Shown: piece after piece, positions 34,290 through 43,805 of the stretch | Position numbering within the stretch: position 1 is the stretch's first letter | Layout: each line of letters opens with the position of its first letter | Source of the DNA: Paenibacillus sp. VTT E-133291 | GTDB lineage: Bacteria; Bacillota; Bacilli; Paenibacillales; Paenibacillaceae | Direction of reading: 5' to 3' | Assembly: GCF_002264395.1 (NCBI RefSeq) | Contig: NZ_NFVA01000053.1 | Span: 1 to 48,834 of the forward strand | Length of the DNA stretch: 48,834 nt | The notes under the pieces: generated by a model | Database searches by the model: none | Seen by the model: only the letters and a program-made list of their open reading frames with translations | Told to the model about the DNA's origin: nothing | Translations under genes and position numbers: made by a program

Positions 34290-35735
34290 TTAGGATGATT
34301 TTAGTTTTTTGCTAAAGATGGTATATAGAATAAACGAAACTATTAAGCCACTAAAGAAAGCAAAATCATTCATCCTAACTAGGAAGGGGATACCCTTAAG
34401 AAATGCACCTGACATAGGAAGGATGAAGCTGACTGCTAGAACAGCCATCGCAACTGGATTGTAACCATTCTTATATTCACCGTTGCTGCCTGCTGGGACA
34501 TAGATATGGTCAAGATTTAATACTCTTTTCCGATGAATAAAGAAGCTTGAAAGCATGATACCCGCAATTGGACCAAAGATGGACCCGATAAAGCTATAGA
34601 AATAAAACAACGTCGTAGTGCTTTCTACAAGCTTCCATGGCAAAATCAAAGTTCCAACGACGGCTGTTAAGACACCCGCAGTCTTTACAGTGAATTTTTT
34701 CGGGAAAAGAGATGACATTTGCAAGCCAGCTGGCAATAAGTTGGCAAACACTACGAAGGCGATTGCTCCTACGTTTAGCGCAAGAATCAATACAACAACC
34801 GCGAAAGTGTTTTCAATTTTATCAATGGCATGAACGATATTGAAGATCGGTTCACCAAACGCAATTTCAGTACCCGCGATTAAAGCCACACAAGTGATGG
34901 CAAAAAGAATATAAGACAAGATAAACCCTACAGGCAATCCAATCATAGCCGCTCTTGGTGATTTCGCACGATGGGTGAAGTCAGACATATTTACAACAGG
35001 ACCCGCCCAGTTAGATACCAATGCACTCACGCAAGCAATAAAGACTAGTGGACTTGAAGTTGGGTTCGCCGGTACATACTCTAAAATCGGGCCAAACCCT
35101 CCAGCAATCTTGATCGCCCACAGCGCAGCACCAATAATAAACACATACACTACCGGGGATGACCAGTTACCGAACTTACCCAGTGTTTTCATTCCCCCTA
35201 AGAACAACAGCACAGTTGCTGTCCAAAGAATTGCGTAGGAGATCATGGTCGGAAATGCTAACCCGAATAGTGTAAACCCGCCGCCTAAACTCATATAATC
35301 CGGAATAAATCTAGCAAATATAACATTTAATGATTCTGCACCTACAACGGTTGTGGTTCCAAAGAAGACTAACCCGGCAATAAGCCCCCGTATTAATGCA
35401 GGGATTATGGCTCCTTTTACTCCAAAGGAATCACGAAGCAGCATCGCAAATGGCAGCCCATACTTGGAGGCAGAATACCCATTTAAAGCATAAAATGCAG
35501 AGACAATAATGGCTGAAAGCATAACGGCAAAAAGCACCTGTGTTGTATTCAGTCCTAGGACGAAGAAACCTGCCACTGTCATATAAGACATAATATTATG
35601 GACAGCGCCCATCCAGAGTGTGATATAGTTGGACATTCCCCAGTCTCTTTGCTCAGGCTTTTTGGGCAGTAATTCCTCACCATAACCGTATGATTTGTAC
35701 CTGTCATAATTTTGTTCCAATTTTGCTTGATCCAT
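34290..35735 (-). CDS. NCS1-family purine/allantoin-type permease
   Basis: A 481-aa membrane protein with twelve predicted helices and the NCS1 signature region (GWNMS-like stretch MSNYITLWMG near 34-43, and a central NWAGPVVNMSDFTHRAKSPR near 243-262). NCS1 members import cytosine, purines, hydantoin or allantoin with Na+ or H+. GAGGGGAAG precedes ATG 35735. Its place between carbamate kinase and the deaminase suggests uptake of a purine or ureide. Confidence 0.88.
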   Translation of the reverse strand: MDQAKLEQNYDRYKSYGYGEELLPKKPEQRDWGMSNYITLWMGAVHNIMSYMTVAGFFVLGLNTTQVLFAVMLSAIIVSAFYALNGYSASKYGLPFAMLLRDSFGVKGAIIPALIRGLIAGLVFFGTTTVVGAESLNVIFARFIPDYMSLGGGFTLFGLAFPTMISYAILWTATVLLFLGGMKTLGKFGNWSSPVVYVFIIGAALWAIKIAGGFGPILEYVPANPTSSPLVFIACVSALVSNWAGPVVNMSDFTHRAKSPRAAMIGLPVGFILSYILFAITCVALIAGTEIAFGEPIFNIVHAIDKIENTFAVVVLILALNVGAIAFVVFANLLPAGLQMSSLFPKKFTVKTAGVLTAVVGTLILPWKLVESTTTLFYFYSFIGSIFGPIAGIMLSSFFIHRKRVLNLDHIYVPAGSNGEYKNGYNPVAMAVLAVSFILPMSGAFLKGIPFLVRMNDFAFFSGLIVSFILYTIFSKKLKSS

Positions 35736-35758
35736 ATCTACACTTCCCCTCGCTTAAA

Positions 35759-36709
35759 TTACTTCACGATATGAGTGCCTGCTTGTTCATTCATCGCATC
35801 CTTTAAGCTTTCCGGATTCGTAATAATAACTCGCGTTCCGCTGTTCTCTAAGAAGCTTAAACTCGCCTCGATTTTAGGCAGCATACTTCCTGCTGGGAAG
35901 TGATTTTCTAGCACATATTGTTTAGTCTCATCAACCGTCATTTTGGAAAGCTCTTTTTGATTCGGCTTACCATAGTTGATGCATACTCTGGACACTCCCG
36001 TTGTAATAATTAAGGTCTCCGCATGGATTTGTTCTGCTAAAAGACTCGTTGCGAAATCCTTATCGATGACTGCATCAACACCTTGGTACGTGTTATCCTC
36101 AGCCTTCACGACTGCGATACCTCCACCACCTGCAGCAACAACGACAAAGCCCCCGTCGATTAATGACTTAATCGCGTCTTTCTCCACAATATCTATAGGT
36201 CTTGGGGACGGAACTACTCTACGATATCCTCGGCCAGAGTCTTCTACAAAGCTCCATTCAGGATGTTCTCTTTTCATTTCTTCCGCTTGCTCTTTGGAAA
36301 AGAAGGATCCTACTGGTTTCGTCGGATTCTTGAAATTAGGATCTTCTGAGCTTACTTCGACTTGTGTAATCACCGTAGCCACATTCTTATGGATCCCTCT
36401 AACTGCAAATTCATTAATTAAAGCTTGCTGAATTAAATAACCTATTCCACCTTGTGTATCAGCCCCACAATTCACTAGTGGAACAGGAGACATGCCGGCA
36501 ATTTCATGTGCAATCTCAGATCTTCTTAGTCCAAACCCTACCTGTGGTCCGTTACCATGAGTAACGACGACATTGTAGCCCTCTTGCACCATATCAACAA
36601 TATTAACGACCACTTCTTTTACTGCTTCAGATTGGTCATGAATCGAATCCAGGCCATTTTCCTTGACCAATGAGTTCCCGCCAATAGCAACGATTACAGT
36701 CTCTTTCAT
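35759..36709 (-). CDS. Carbamate kinase
   Basis: A 316-aa amino-acid-kinase-fold enzyme. It has the N-terminal AIGGNSL loop (about 8-14), the THGNGPQVG carbamate-kinase motif (about 50-58), the PRPIDIVEKDAIKSL segment, and GGGGIAVV (near 210). It catalyses carbamoyl phosphate + ADP to ATP + NH3 + CO2 in the catabolic direction. I chose ATG 36709, after AGGAGG; the ATG at 36730 lacks a site. No arginine deiminase or ornithine carbamoyltransferase is present. The only carbamoyl-phosphate source in the locus is the FdrA/DUF1116/DUF2877 complex, as for E. coli AllK. Confidence 0.92.
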   Translation of the reverse strand: MKETVIVAIGGNSLVKENGLDSIHDQSEAVKEVVVNIVDMVQEGYNVVVTHGNGPQVGFGLRRSEIAHEIAGMSPVPLVNCGADTQGGIGYLIQQALINEFAVRGIHKNVATVITQVEVSSEDPNFKNPTKPVGSFFSKEQAEEMKREHPEWSFVEDSGRGYRRVVPSPRPIDIVEKDAIKSLIDGGFVVVAAGGGGIAVVKAEDNTYQGVDAVIDKDFATSLLAEQIHAETLIITTGVSRVCINYGKPNQKELSKMTVDETKQYVLENHFPAGSMLPKIEASLSFLENSGTRVIITNPESLKDAMNEQAGTHIVK

Positions 36710-36740
36710 CTGATGCCTCCTATGTTGCAATTCTTATACG

Positions 36741-37901
36741 CTAACCGAGTAACTCAAGAGATTGCTTTTTGTGTGAGTGGTATAACGGATTCGTTGGATC
36801 ATTCTTAATGGCGTTCTCGATAGCCTCAATGGCCTCTTTATGCTTACCAAGCGATCTTAGACTGTTCGCTTTATGGAAAGAGAAGTCATATCTATGGGGC
36901 TGAAGCGCGAGAAGCTTATCCATCTCGATAACTGCTTCTTGGTGTCGCCCAAGTTCTCTTAAATAATTGGTTTTGTGGTAGCGATAGAACGTTTCATTAG
37001 GTGCCAGCTCACAGGCTTTATCATATTCCTGAAGAGCTTCCTCCGGTTTTTTCCACAATCTCAAAGCATTCGCTGTATAGAAATAAAATTCTAAATTCAT
37101 CGGATTCATAGATAAAGCGCTTTCATAGCACTGAAGTGCCTCTTCGTATCTCTTTACTTGTTGCAAGAAATAACCTTTATAATAGATGAAGTCCAGGTTG
37201 TCAGCATCCGCTTCCAGCGCCCTGCCCATGACAGATATAGCTTCTTCATATTGCTCTTTGTTAGCAAGAGCCTTTGCCTGCTTCACATATTCGTTATTTT
37301 CTTGGAAGCTTTGTTCTAGAATCTTCACCACTGTATGCTGACCATTCTCTTCGGCACGTTGTAGGGATGAGAGCCCATCCCGATCAGGCAAATGCACATC
37401 TGCCCCCGCATGGACAAGTGATTTAATAATGTCAGAATATAGCCGCCCCCCGTTGCCCAATATAACTGCTTCAAGCAGTGCTGACCAACCTAGGGCGTTG
37501 ACATGATTCACAGGAACCCCGGCATCAATACATACTTCCACGGTTTTTAAGTAGCCCTTTTCACTTGAGGGTAGCAGTGCTGTTCCTCCAAAACGATTTA
37601 CGCTCTTCAAATCAGCTCCTCCAGCAATCATGAGACGCAGAATTTCATAAAATCCATTTGCTGCTGAGCATATAAATGGCGATAATTGTGTAATATCTCT
37701 AGTGTTTACGTCACTGCCTGCTTCAATTAATCTCTTAGCAATCGTGATTTGATTGTTTTGAGTTGCCGCCATTAACGCTGTTCGCCCTGCAGCATCTTTA
37801 TAATCAACACTGGCACCCTCGTCTAATAGTTTCTCAACAAAAGCCAGTTCTCCCTGTTCACTCGCTTCAATAAGTTTTGTATTCAAGGATAGATGATCCA
37901 A
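36741..37901 (-). CDS. Ankyrin-repeat plus TPR protein in the ureide operon
   Basis: A 386-aa soluble protein built only of repeats. There are about six ankyrin repeats (residues ~5-200, e.g. DAAGRTALMAATQNNQ and LIEAGSDVNTRD), then about five tetratricopeptide repeats (~205-385, e.g. EEALQCYESALSMNP). It has no signal peptide, membrane helix or catalytic motif, so it probably serves protein-protein contacts. The start is TTG 37901, 9 bases after AAGGAG. It sits inside the operon, 85 bp after DUF1116 and 31 bp before carbamate kinase. The genes on either side encode a multi-protein carbamoyltransferase and its product-consuming kinase, so a scaffold or assembly role is possible (inference). 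Confidence 0.85.
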   Translation of the reverse strand: MDHLSLNTKLIEASEQGELAFVEKLLDEGASVDYKDAAGRTALMAATQNNQITIAKRLIEAGSDVNTRDITQLSPFICSAANGFYEILRLMIAGGADLKSVNRFGGTALLPSSEKGYLKTVEVCIDAGVPVNHVNALGWSALLEAVILGNGGRLYSDIIKSLVHAGADVHLPDRDGLSSLQRAEENGQHTVVKILEQSFQENNEYVKQAKALANKEQYEEAISVMGRALEADADNLDFIYYKGYFLQQVKRYEEALQCYESALSMNPMNLEFYFYTANALRLWKKPEEALQEYDKACELAPNETFYRYHKTNYLRELGRHQEAVIEMDKLLALQPHRYDFSFHKANSLRSLGKHKEAIEAIENAIKNDPTNPLYHSHKKQSLELLG

Positions 37902-37986
37902 AATTGTTCACTCCTTCACAGCCTAGCACGAAGATGTTCGTCTAGCTCCAAATAAGAATGGTGGGCTAAGCAAATTAGCCCTTTTC

Positions 37987-39414
37987 TTATTTAATATTTT
38001 CACTTAATGCGAGTAAGGCTTGTTCAAATGCTTCGATTGGAGGGTTAACAATACCCGCACCAATCATTCCAATACCCGCATCTTTATGTGCAATGGCTGT
38101 ATTAATAATCGGCATAATTCCTGTTTGAATGACTTTTTGAATATCAATACCTGTTGGAATCCCTATAAAGTCAAGCATTGGAATCGTCACATTAGGATTT
38201 TCAGTGGTTGTGATTTCTGCCATTTTTGTGGTGTAGCTGATGGCATCATCAACGGTCCCCCCCACAAGCGAAACAATAGCCGGCGCAGTTGCCATAGCAA
38301 ATCCGCCAATTCCATAGGTCTCCGTAATCGCACTGTCACCAATATCAAGACCAGAATCCTCTGGTTTATAACCAGCGAACATAGGACCTATTACTTGTTG
38401 TGCTGGACCTGTAAACCATACGTTCCCAGCGATTCCACTCACGCGGATACCGAATTCCACTCCGTTACGAGCCATGGTGGTAACAATGGTACTATTCTCA
38501 ATGCCATGCGCAGCATCAAGGGCACATTTACAAAGCGCCATCCACGTCGGGCCCGAGAAATAGTCGCTGCTGCTAACGAATTCAAACACTTCTTTTTTCT
38601 GTTCAACAGTGAAATCGGTTTGGATAATATAAGGCGTTAGCGCTTGAATGAGCAGGGTTGTTCCAGCTACATTTCGGTTATGACACTCGTCCCCCATATG
38701 AAGGGCTTGTGACAGCATTAGGCGCAAGTCAATCCCATTGGGATTTAGCTTCATCGCATCTCTTAAAATAGGACCCAATACATCTCGCATCCAAATCAAA
38801 CGCTGGATAACACTCTCGTCATTAGCACCCATACGAAGGATTTTGGACATTTGTTCACTTAAATTTGTATAGGCAATATTTCCATAAGTTTTATTCTCAA
38901 CAATATGCATAAACATGGAAGCCGATGTTACGCCAGCCATGGAACCAACACAGTTATGTTCATGACATGGCGAGAAAATAATCTCTCCAGACTCGGCTAG
39001 TACAGCTGCTTCTTCAAGATTGGGGGCAAGTCCTTCAAATACAATAGCCCCTGTTACCGCACCTTTCATCGGACCATTCATTCGTTCCCAAGTGATTGGC
39101 GGGCCAGCATGTAAAATCGTATTTTTCGTCATACCCGGAACCACATTGATCGCTTGGTCAAAGCCAATCAGTACCGGTTGCGAGTTAATAATTCGCCCAA
39201 CAGCCTCTTTGTTAGCAGCTTCAATCTTAGCTGTAACCCTTGGGTCTTCAAGCTTATCCAGCGCAGCAATTAATTCTGGATTACCTCTGCCTGGCGGCGT
39301 CCACTCCAAGTGAGTTACATTCGCGTTTTGTTTTAACAAATCATCTTTAAAGTTCGCAATGCCTACATTAATGACATTTAGTTTATTCGTAAAAAGTTCA
39401 TTGATTTTACTCAT
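37987..39414 (-). CDS. DUF1116 protein, YlbE/AllG-like carbamoyltransferase subunit
   Basis: A 475-aa soluble protein matching the DUF1116 family over its full length, including the conserved SPCHEHNCVGSMAGV region (near 148-162) and GDECHNRN (near 245-252). The E. coli homologue YlbE (AllG) has been reported as one of three proteins (AllF, AllG, AllH) that together make the oxamate/oxalurate carbamoyltransferase. AAAGGAG precedes ATG 39414, 2 bp after the fdrA stop. The conserved Cys and His residues suggest a structural or catalytic centre, but none is proven. Confidence 0.85.
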   Translation of the reverse strand: MSKINELFTNKLNVINVGIANFKDDLLKQNANVTHLEWTPPGRGNPELIAALDKLEDPRVTAKIEAANKEAVGRIINSQPVLIGFDQAINVVPGMTKNTILHAGPPITWERMNGPMKGAVTGAIVFEGLAPNLEEAAVLAESGEIIFSPCHEHNCVGSMAGVTSASMFMHIVENKTYGNIAYTNLSEQMSKILRMGANDESVIQRLIWMRDVLGPILRDAMKLNPNGIDLRLMLSQALHMGDECHNRNVAGTTLLIQALTPYIIQTDFTVEQKKEVFEFVSSSDYFSGPTWMALCKCALDAAHGIENSTIVTTMARNGVEFGIRVSGIAGNVWFTGPAQQVIGPMFAGYKPEDSGLDIGDSAITETYGIGGFAMATAPAIVSLVGGTVDDAISYTTKMAEITTTENPNVTIPMLDFIGIPTGIDIQKVIQTGIMPIINTAIAHKDAGIGMIGAGIVNPPIEAFEQALLALSENIK

Positions 39415-39416
39415 GA

Positions 39417-40964
39417 CTATTCTCCTTTCACAACGAATTCTCTTGCTAGTAGACCTGCATTCTGACTGCTGCTAGCATGTGTAGCACCCGAAGCTAACAA
39501 TTTATTAATTTGACCCTCAATATTTTGACTATCCAGCTCGGTTCCAAGAATGTATCCAATAATCTCTAGATGCCTTCCTTCATCTTCAGCGGCTTGCTTC
39601 GCTTCGATAATCGCTGGAAGCATTGCCCCTACAGGATCTTCGTGTGCTCCAAAGCCTAGAACAAAGTCCATCACAATAACACCGACAGAAGGATCTTTCG
39701 CTTCTTGAATAAATCTTTCAATCCGAGTGGATGGATCTATCATTGGATGTGGCTTACCTTGTGTAAATTGGTCGTCTCCGAAGTCAATAAAGGTATGAGC
39801 TTGGCTTACTCTAACATCTTTTAAGCGATATTCAGAATCTCTCTGAATGTTACTGTAGACATTATCGAATTTCTCCATAGCAATGTGCATCGCTTCATCA
39901 CAGAGCGTACCGCCACTGAATAGTCCACGGATATATTTTTGCTGAGGATTTAACTTCGCACGCACTTCTTCAATAAGCGGGAGATTTAACGTACGTTTGT
40001 TAAGCATCGATTCGTCTGCCCCAGCTAAAAGTACCGCTTTAAGCGCCGCTTCTTTTGACATTTTTGCAAAATGACCGCCAGCTTGGGTGACCTTTTCTTC
40101 ATTCCCACCCACAAACCAAACCACGACTGGTTTCTTACATTGTTTAATTTGCGCAAGCACTTTCTCTTCTACACTTGGTGCTGGTGGTTTAGATACGAGA
40201 ACAATAACCTTTGTTGCATCGTCCTCTTCTAACGCTTTAATTCCGGCCAGCATCATAATGCCGCCAACCTCTTCACTTAGATCTCTGCCGCCTGTACCGA
40301 TCAACTGTGTGATTCCACCGCCAAATTCATGAATACGAACCGTTACCTCTTGGCTACCTGTTCCTGATGCGCCAACGATCCCGATATTTCCTTTTCTCAC
40401 GGCATTTGCAAAGCATAATGCGACATTGCCAATAATCGCAGTCCCACAGTCTGGCCCCATCATTAACAAGCCTTTTTCTTGGGCTAAAGTCTTTAATTCA
40501 ATTTCATCTTCAATACTTACATTGTCGCTAAACAGCATGACATGAAGATTATTTTCAAGAGCTTTTCTTGCTTCTCTAGGAGCGTAGCTCCCATTTACGG
40601 CAATAATCGCTAAGTTAGCTTCAGGAGTACCGTTTACAGCTGAGGTAATGGTTGAGTATTTAACCTCACTTTTTCCCTTAGAGGAATCTTTCTTTTTCGT
40701 TAACAATTCATTGATGCTATCGAAAGCACCCTCACATAGCTCTTCAGAGGCAGCCTTCACAATAATCACTAAGTCACTTGTTTTGGCACTTTCTACTTCA
40801 GGTGTCATCAAGCCCACATTTCTAATGACCTCTTTATTCATTTCAGTCCCCATTGCAATAATGGCTTGTTCTATGATTTCGATCTGATTCGCTTTGGTTG
40901 AGAGTGACATCAAAGATACGGAATCGATATATGTGTTTGGTTTTACTAAAACTTGAACAGTCAT
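39417..40964 (-). CDS. fdrA: FdrA (AllF-like), acyl-CoA-synthetase-fold subunit
   Basis: A 515-aa protein related to the succinyl-CoA synthetase alpha fold. It has an N-terminal domain (1-110), a CoA-ligase-like Rossmann part with GIVGASGTGSQEV (near 195-207) and MMGPDCGTAIIG, then a second CoA-ligase domain beginning at RGLFSGGTLCDEA (near 345). FdrA is the AllF subunit of the oxamate carbamoyltransferase set reported in E. coli. I chose ATG 40964, after GGGAGG, 5 codons inside the longest frame. It starts 15 bp after the DUF2877 gene. Confidence 0.88.
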   Translation of the reverse strand: MTVQVLVKPNTYIDSVSLMSLSTKANQIEIIEQAIIAMGTEMNKEVIRNVGLMTPEVESAKTSDLVIIVKAASEELCEGAFDSINELLTKKKDSSKGKSEVKYSTITSAVNGTPEANLAIIAVNGSYAPREARKALENNLHVMLFSDNVSIEDEIELKTLAQEKGLLMMGPDCGTAIIGNVALCFANAVRKGNIGIVGASGTGSQEVTVRIHEFGGGITQLIGTGGRDLSEEVGGIMMLAGIKALEEDDATKVIVLVSKPPAPSVEEKVLAQIKQCKKPVVVWFVGGNEEKVTQAGGHFAKMSKEAALKAVLLAGADESMLNKRTLNLPLIEEVRAKLNPQQKYIRGLFSGGTLCDEAMHIAMEKFDNVYSNIQRDSEYRLKDVRVSQAHTFIDFGDDQFTQGKPHPMIDPSTRIERFIQEAKDPSVGVIVMDFVLGFGAHEDPVGAMLPAIIEAKQAAEDEGRHLEIIGYILGTELDSQNIEGQINKLLASGATHASSSQNAGLLAREFVVKGE

Positions 40965-40979
40965 ACTTGTACCTCCCAT

Positions 40980-41867
40980 TTACATGTTCATTTCCAGCCC
41001 TGCAACAATTCCTAGGGCGATATCTGTACCCGAAGTGGACCCTATAGCCAGTACCCTATCTAAAGCCAATAGTAATTCCTCTTCGCTACCTCTAAATAAA
41101 GCTTCCATTAAGTCACTTATAGACTCTCTTACCTGGCCAACTGCTGCTTTAGCTAATGCCATATAGCTGATATCATTGGTTAAAGCCTTCGCATGTAAGA
41201 CGACTTCTTCACAAAACGATTGGTGTGAAAAGTATTGATGATTCTCGATGCCCATGACGGTAAACAATCCCACCAAGAAATCATCGCCGGCTGGCGTTAA
41301 ACCTGGTCCAAGGCCTATGAGCGAAGTTGCATGTGTGATTGCAGTAGAGATTCGCTTGTTTTGCAATTCCGATACAAGTAACTGCGTCCGTTCATGAAGG
41401 ATTCTAGACATTTCATCGTCAAAAGGATTGCCGCTTTTGAAAGCCCTTTCAATTCTGCTGTTATTTCCGTGAAGTTTAATATATTGCTTCATGACGGATA
41501 CATTCATTATTAAGACATCAGCTTCTGAAGGATATTTAGGCAGTTTACAATTCCATTTTTTAACACCATTCATTGTGATAGACATCTTATTAGCAATTGA
41601 TAAAACGGAATGATCCGAACTTACAATGTCATTCACCCTGATATCTGCTTCTTCAAAATGTTCTAAGTCAATAATAAGTGTATTAGGCGCATTATCGATT
41701 CCCTTACACGCAATAGTATACAAATCTCCACGATCCAAACATTGAATATTGATTGTGCGATTAAATGTGCTATGAACAAAGCCATGAAACTTATGATGAA
41801 TGATTCGTTGAATAAAATCTCCATCACCGGATTTCGCAAATCTCACTAGAGTCACCTCTATTTTCAT
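40980..41867 (-). CDS. DUF2877 protein, YlbF/AllH-like carbamoyltransferase subunit
   Basis: A 295-aa protein of the DUF2877 family, with the conserved LIGLGPGLTPAGDDFLVG segment (near 190-207) and a C-terminal IGSTSGTDIALGIVAGL (near 272-288). The E. coli counterpart YlbF (AllH) is the third oxamate carbamoyltransferase partner. The ATG at 41867 has AAGGA directly against it, a poor spacing; GTG 41846 (start VRFAKSG), with AGAGGTG 6 bases upstream, is a realistic alternative. It is the first gene of the operon, divergent from pucR. Confidence 0.83.
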   Translation of the reverse strand: MKIEVTLVRFAKSGDGDFIQRIIHHKFHGFVHSTFNRTINIQCLDRGDLYTIACKGIDNAPNTLIIDLEHFEEADIRVNDIVSSDHSVLSIANKMSITMNGVKKWNCKLPKYPSEADVLIMNVSVMKQYIKLHGNNSRIERAFKSGNPFDDEMSRILHERTQLLVSELQNKRISTAITHATSLIGLGPGLTPAGDDFLVGLFTVMGIENHQYFSHQSFCEEVVLHAKALTNDISYMALAKAAVGQVRESISDLMEALFRGSEEELLLALDRVLAIGSTSGTDIALGIVAGLEMNM

Positions 41868-41930
41868 TCCTTATATTTTCAAAAAGGTGATTGACCTCCT
41901 TTTCACTTCAACAGATGGATGAATGCATTG

Positions 41931-42041
41931 AATCATATGATTTGGTTACATCGTACAAAGGCAACTATTAGCGTAACTACCTTACGCACTTAATATATAA
42001 TATACTGGTAGGGATCGTCATCGTTTAAGCGAACCAAAAAG
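41931..42041. promoter_or_regulatory. Candidate PucR control region
   Basis: The shared 243-bp region between the DUF2877 and pucR genes holds a perfect palindrome AATCATATGATT (41931-41942). It runs into TTTGGTTA (41941-41948), which resembles the B. subtilis PucR box (core TTGGTTAA). A second TTGGTT core lies on the minus strand near 42031-42038. A TATAAT for pucR lies at 41996-42001, without a clear -35. Confidence 0.35.
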
Positions 42042-42110
42042 AGTGCATCCTATTTGTGCATGTTATACAAGGGAATGTGTTAAAAGTGTGTCTGAGGAGT
42101 GTGCCAAACA

Positions 42111-43805
42111 TTGCTAACCGTTAAAGACTTAATAAAGATCAAGGCTATAGAGGGAATAAAAATTGTTGCTGGAGAACAAGGAATTGATAAATCCATATCC
42201 ATCGTTAACATTATTGAGAATCCTGATGCCTTTGACTGGCTTTCACCTAACGAACTACTCTTATCAACAGGCTACATCTTTAAAAACAATGCCAAATTAC
42301 AAAATCGAATGATTAAGGAACTTGCGGAGCTGAACTGTTCAGGATTGGTTGTGAAAATGAAACGGTACTTTGACAAGCTTCCTCAGAACATGATTGATGA
42401 AGCCAATAAGTATGGGTTACCCCTTCTAGAACTTCCCTTTGAATACACACTCTCTAACATGATCTCGATCATTAATGAGAAGGTTTCCGGAAGATATGAT
42501 TTGCTCAATAGAAAGACTTTAGATATACATAACTTGTTCTTCAAAATCACCCTCGAAGGCGGCGGTATTGCCAAAATAACCTCCATGTTATCCGAAACGA
42601 TTAGTAATCCTATTATTGTCGTAGACAAGGATTGGCGATTACTGCATCACACAGAACATGCGAAGAATAACAGTCCTCTCGAGTATTATCTAGATTTTTC
42701 AAATCGACAGCCTGTTTTTAATAAAGCGTTTATCGATACTATTCCTACCAATCTAAATGAAATGAAAAAATCTATTAAGAGGACCTATCATTCAGAAGGT
42801 GCGGAAATAAAATGTCGGGTGATTCCTGTCGCTGCTTCTAACTATATTTACGGCTATATTGTGATTTGGCAGACAGTGCAAGAGCTATCAGAATTTGATT
42901 ACATTATTTTGCAGCAAGCCTCCACCATCATGGCACTTGAGCTGATCAAAGCAAAGGAAATTAGCGAACTTGAAATAAGAATTAAGCAGGACTCCATTGA
43001 TGATTTACTTTCGGGGAAAATATCATCCCATGAAGCGCTGCAAACCTTATGTTATTTACATGGATTAAATCCGAGCTATATGTATTACAGTATGGTGATA
43101 AATATTGAAATGAATGAAGCAGACAAGTTTGAAGATATGATTATCGGAAAGTACAAAATGGAGTCCATTGCAAAAAAGTGTGTGGACATCATTTATGACT
43201 TGTCGCATAAAGCGATTGGAGAAATTAAGTGTTTTTATAGAAACAACAGAGTCATCATTCTAGTAGGGCAAAATGAAGAAAGACCTCCTATTTCGATTAG
43301 TGATGCCAAGTTATATGCAAATGAACTGCTTGAGGTACTTATCCAAAGAACGAAAGAAACACTCTTAATAGGGATTGGTCAGCAATACAGTACAATCAGC
43401 TCGCTGCATAATAGCTTTTCTGAGGCGAACGAAATGATTAAATTGATGCAACAAAAAAACCTTCAAAACAAGGTCTCACATTTCGAAGATTATTCAGTTT
43501 ACCATCTGTTGGAAGCAAATATCAAAATCGTTGCCTTAGAAGAATTTTTCCGGAAGTGTCTAGGTAAAGTCTTTGATCATGATCAATTACACGGTACAAG
43601 CTACATGCTAACTTTAGAAAATTACTTTATTAACAATCTGAATGTCACCGAAACTTCGAAGGCTATGTTTTTGCACAGAAACACACTTATCTATCGAATC
43701 GAAAAAATAAAAGAAATCCTAAATCTGGACTTAAAGCATTCGGAAGAATTACTACGAATTCAAATAGCGCTAAAGATATTTAGTATTTTAAATAAAACGA
43801 TTTAA
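42111..43805 (+). CDS. PucR-family transcriptional regulator
   Basis: A 564-aa regulator. The N-terminal PucR purine-catabolism domain (about 1-120: LTVKDLIKIKAIEGIKIVAG region, cited by position 2-21) is followed by a central GGDEF-like/CdaR-type region (about 280-420) and a C-terminal HTH_30 (about 500-560: NVTETSKAMFLHRNTLIYRIEKI region). I chose TTG 42111 because relatives start (M)LTVKDL and GAGGAG lies 11 bases upstream; GTG 42099 overlaps that site. It should control the divergent ureide operon in response to a purine-breakdown ligand, such as allantoin or allantoate in B. subtilis. Confidence 0.88.
   Translation: MLTVKDLIKIKAIEGIKIVAGEQGIDKSISIVNIIENPDAFDWLSPNELLLSTGYIFKNNAKLQNRMIKELAELNCSGLVVKMKRYFDKLPQNMIDEANKYGLPLLELPFEYTLSNMISIINEKVSGRYDLLNRKTLDIHNLFFKITLEGGGIAKITSMLSETISNPIIVVDKDWRLLHHTEHAKNNSPLEYYLDFSNRQPVFNKAFIDTIPTNLNEMKKSIKRTYHSEGAEIKCRVIPVAASNYIYGYIVIWQTVQELSEFDYIILQQASTIMALELIKAKEISELEIRIKQDSIDDLLSGKISSHEALQTLCYLHGLNPSYMYYSMVINIEMNEADKFEDMIIGKYKMESIAKKCVDIIYDLSHKAIGEIKCFYRNNRVIILVGQNEERPPISISDAKLYANELLEVLIQRTKETLLIGIGQQYSTISSLHNSFSEANEMIKLMQQKNLQNKVSHFEDYSVYHLLEANIKIVALEEFFRKCLGKVFDHDQLHGTSYMLTLENYFINNLNVTETSKAMFLHRNTLIYRIEKIKEILNLDLKHSEELLRIQIALKIFSILNKTI

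Noticed and set aside
35976..36431. A 151-codon open frame on the + strand
   Set aside because: It is antisense to carbamate kinase, which has all family motifs; no start signals were seen.
38020..38640. A 206-codon open frame on the + strand
   Set aside because: It is antisense to the DUF1116 gene, has Cys/His/Asn-rich composition typical of a shadow frame, and has no ribosome binding site.
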